From Microvirga makkahensis (GTDB taxonomy: Bacteria; Pseudomonadota; Alphaproteobacteria; Rhizobiales; Beijerinckiaceae), in NCBI RefSeq assembly GCF_009830105.1, contig NZ_WURB01000020.1, positions 1 through 64,000 on the forward strand: a stretch of DNA of 64,000 nucleotides, in the 5' to 3' direction. Below the pieces are notes generated by a model that was not told the origin of the DNA, did no database searches, and saw only the letters and a list, made by a program, of their open reading frames with translations. Of this stretch, positions 62,770-64,000 are shown in pieces (the first letter of the stretch is position 1; every line of letters starts with the position of its first letter). The position numbers and the translations under genes were made by a program.

Positions 62770-64000
62770 TCACCTGCCGGACAGGTCAGCGAGTTCGCGC
62801 AAAGGCAAGTCGTCACATGCAGGCGTGAAGATCACAGCCATGACGGGCCGGGTGGGTACGTTTCGTCCGGCATAGCGGTTCAGTTTGCTCCAGTAGTAGT
62901 CGGCCCGCGTGTGCAAGAGCGGCTGCTCAGAATACTTCTTCCCGTTGAACAGGTAGACGAGGTGATGATCCCCAGCGATGCCTGCTACCAGAGACTGCTG
63001 CCACCCTTGAGGCATGACATCGTTGATCCGGACACTGCAGGCTCCCGCAGTGCCCGATATCCCCGCCAGGTTCTCGCCGGGCGACACCTGCTGCACCTCG
63101 AAACCGTGCTGTTCGAGCAGCCTCGCCGCCTCACCCGAGAATCCCGGTGCCGGGGCCATAGGGCTGGTAAGGAGCATGAGACCTGGAAGCTTGAAGGCCA
63201 AACTCACCGCCAGCACCAGACCGACTCCGCCGACAAGTGCCGGCGAAAAGGTCACGGGGGGTCCCGTATACGACGGAACCGGAAGATCGCGCCGCATGCC
63301 GAGCAGGCAGATCGTCACCGTTGCTCCGAGAGTTAGCCAGCTTGCCGCCGTTGCGCCGATCGGGCCGTGGAGCAGATCGAAGTGGTCTCGGTAAAGACCC
63401 ATCAGGCTGATGCGAGTGACGTTGATGAGCGCGACCGCAGTGCATGCGAGCACAACCCAGCCGATATCGCCAAGCGAACTGGGACGATTCAAGGCTTTGG
63501 CGATCGTCGCCCAGCACAGGAACGCCAGGGAGATGTTGGCCAGCGAGGAACAGCCTGGCGCGATCCAGAGATACCCTGACTCGTCGGCGAACTGAATTGC
63601 GTTGCCGAGGCGGGGTGTTCCGACGATCCAGCCCACAAGTATCGCATCAGCCTGCAGAATAGCCTCGCTCAACATCACAAACAGAAGCCTCGACCAGAGC
63701 ATCGGGACCGTCAGGGCCAGAAGAATCCATGCACCCCGCTGGAGGAAGCTCGAACGGGGTGAGGTCCGCAGAATATGCATGGCCAAACCGGCGATGGCGA
63801 GCCAGCTGAGCGGGGCCATTGGCAACAGAAAGGCGAGGAGTGCAGCCGCCGCTATAATTCCATCCAGCCGGCTCGCCGGTTGCAGAGGAGGGCGCAGCAG
63901 GAACACAAGACCGATGGCCCAGGCGCTCCAGACAATCACGCTGATGCCGAAAGTACTCAACAGCGCAGCCGCGACATCGGTTTCCGCGACTGCGAGGCTT
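62770..64000 (-). CDS. Exosortase/archaeosortase-family membrane protease, 5' end possibly beyond the window
   Basis: The protein has seven to eight membrane helices followed by a soluble C-terminal part. Counting from the TTG at 63960, C137 in APGCSSLANISL, R183 in LINVTRISLMG and H198 in DLLHGPIGA form the Cys-Arg-His triad of exosortases, which cut PEP-CTERM-like sorting tails. The C-terminal 110 residues (SVRINDVMPQGWQQSLVAGI) are not EpsI-like and I do not recognise them. The frame is still open to the right edge (SLAVAETDVAAALL before the TTG), so the start may be outside. No sortase substrate was seen in the window. Confidence 0.8.
   Translation of the reverse strand, partial: SLAVAETDVAAALLSTFGISVIVWSAWAIGLVFLLRPPLQPASRLDGIIAAAALLAFLLPMAPLSWLAIAGLAMHILRTSPRSSFLQRGAWILLALTVPMLWSRLLFVMLSEAILQADAILVGWIVGTPRLGNAIQFADESGYLWIAPGCSSLANISLAFLCWATIAKALNRPSSLGDIGWVVLACTAVALINVTRISLMGLYRDHFDLLHGPIGATAASWLTLGATVTICLLGMRRDLPVPSYTGPPVTFSPALVGGVGLVLAVSLAFKLPGLMLLTSPMAPAPGFSGEAARLLEQHGFEVQQVSPGENLAGISGTAGACSVRINDVMPQGWQQSLVAGIAGDHHLVYLFNGKKYSEQPLLHTRADYYWSKLNRYAGRNVPTRPVMAVIFTPACDDLPLRELADLSGR

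Overview
The window looks like chromosomal or megaplasmid DNA of an alphaproteobacterium of the Hyphomicrobiales. Coding DNA is GC-rich, genes are tightly packed with ATGA/GTGA overlaps, and there are several Liv-type and opine-type uptake/oxidation genes. Rhizobial-style palindromic repeats and IS630, IS110, IS481 and IS5 debris are also present. A Methylobacteriaceae/Microvirga-like host is my guess; nothing in the window (no rRNA, no tRNA I could support) fixes the genus.

Region 1 (1-11860) is a small-molecule uptake and catabolism locus. It holds a secreted cyclase-family protein with an altered metal motif, a 2-keto-4-pentenoate hydratase-type enzyme, an SDR lacking the usual Tyr-x3-Lys, and an AraC regulator. 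A complete branched-chain-amino-acid-type ABC importer follows (ATPase, ATPase, permease, permease, binding protein) and ends in a strong terminator. Behind it lie a PLP aminotransferase and an RraA-type aldolase. Region 2 (11861-18503) holds a damaged unknown gene, then an opine-oxidase-like set (RidA, two-part FAD/[2Fe-2S] dehydrogenase, DAO-type subunit, periplasmic binding protein) divergent from a LysR regulator.

Region 3 (18504-22965) is a scar zone: remnants of three different transposases, a histidine phosphatase, a VanZ-like protein, a frameshifted IS630 element with clear terminal repeats, and a small protein resembling the RNA polymerase alpha C-terminal domain.

Region 4 (22966-64000) is a large exopolysaccharide island. 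It has rmlCBA for dTDP-sugar synthesis (rmlD not seen), several GT2/GT4 glycosyltransferases, an outer-membrane export protein, a Wzz-type co-polymerase with a separate BY-kinase-like ATPase lacking the Walker A lysine, a Wzx flippase, a Wzy polymerase, and an acetyltransferase. It also has a GMC oxidoreductase, two secreted carbohydrate-active-looking proteins, a WecG/TagA-STAS fusion and an exosortase-like protease.

The most striking part is inside that island. An NRPS (formyltransferase, half condensation domain, adenylation domain split by a luciferase-like monooxygenase, carrier) is followed after 9 bases by a one-module type I PKS (KS-AT-KR-DH-ACP-TE). The PKS stop overlaps the start of a GT2 gene, and a second GT2, the Wzz and the BY-kinase-like gene follow on the same strand. 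A phosphopantetheinyl transferase is transcribed divergently, and a stand-alone flavin reductase lies further off in the island. I infer that an N-formyl aminoacyl-polyketide is made together with, and perhaps attached to or co-exported with, a surface polysaccharide.
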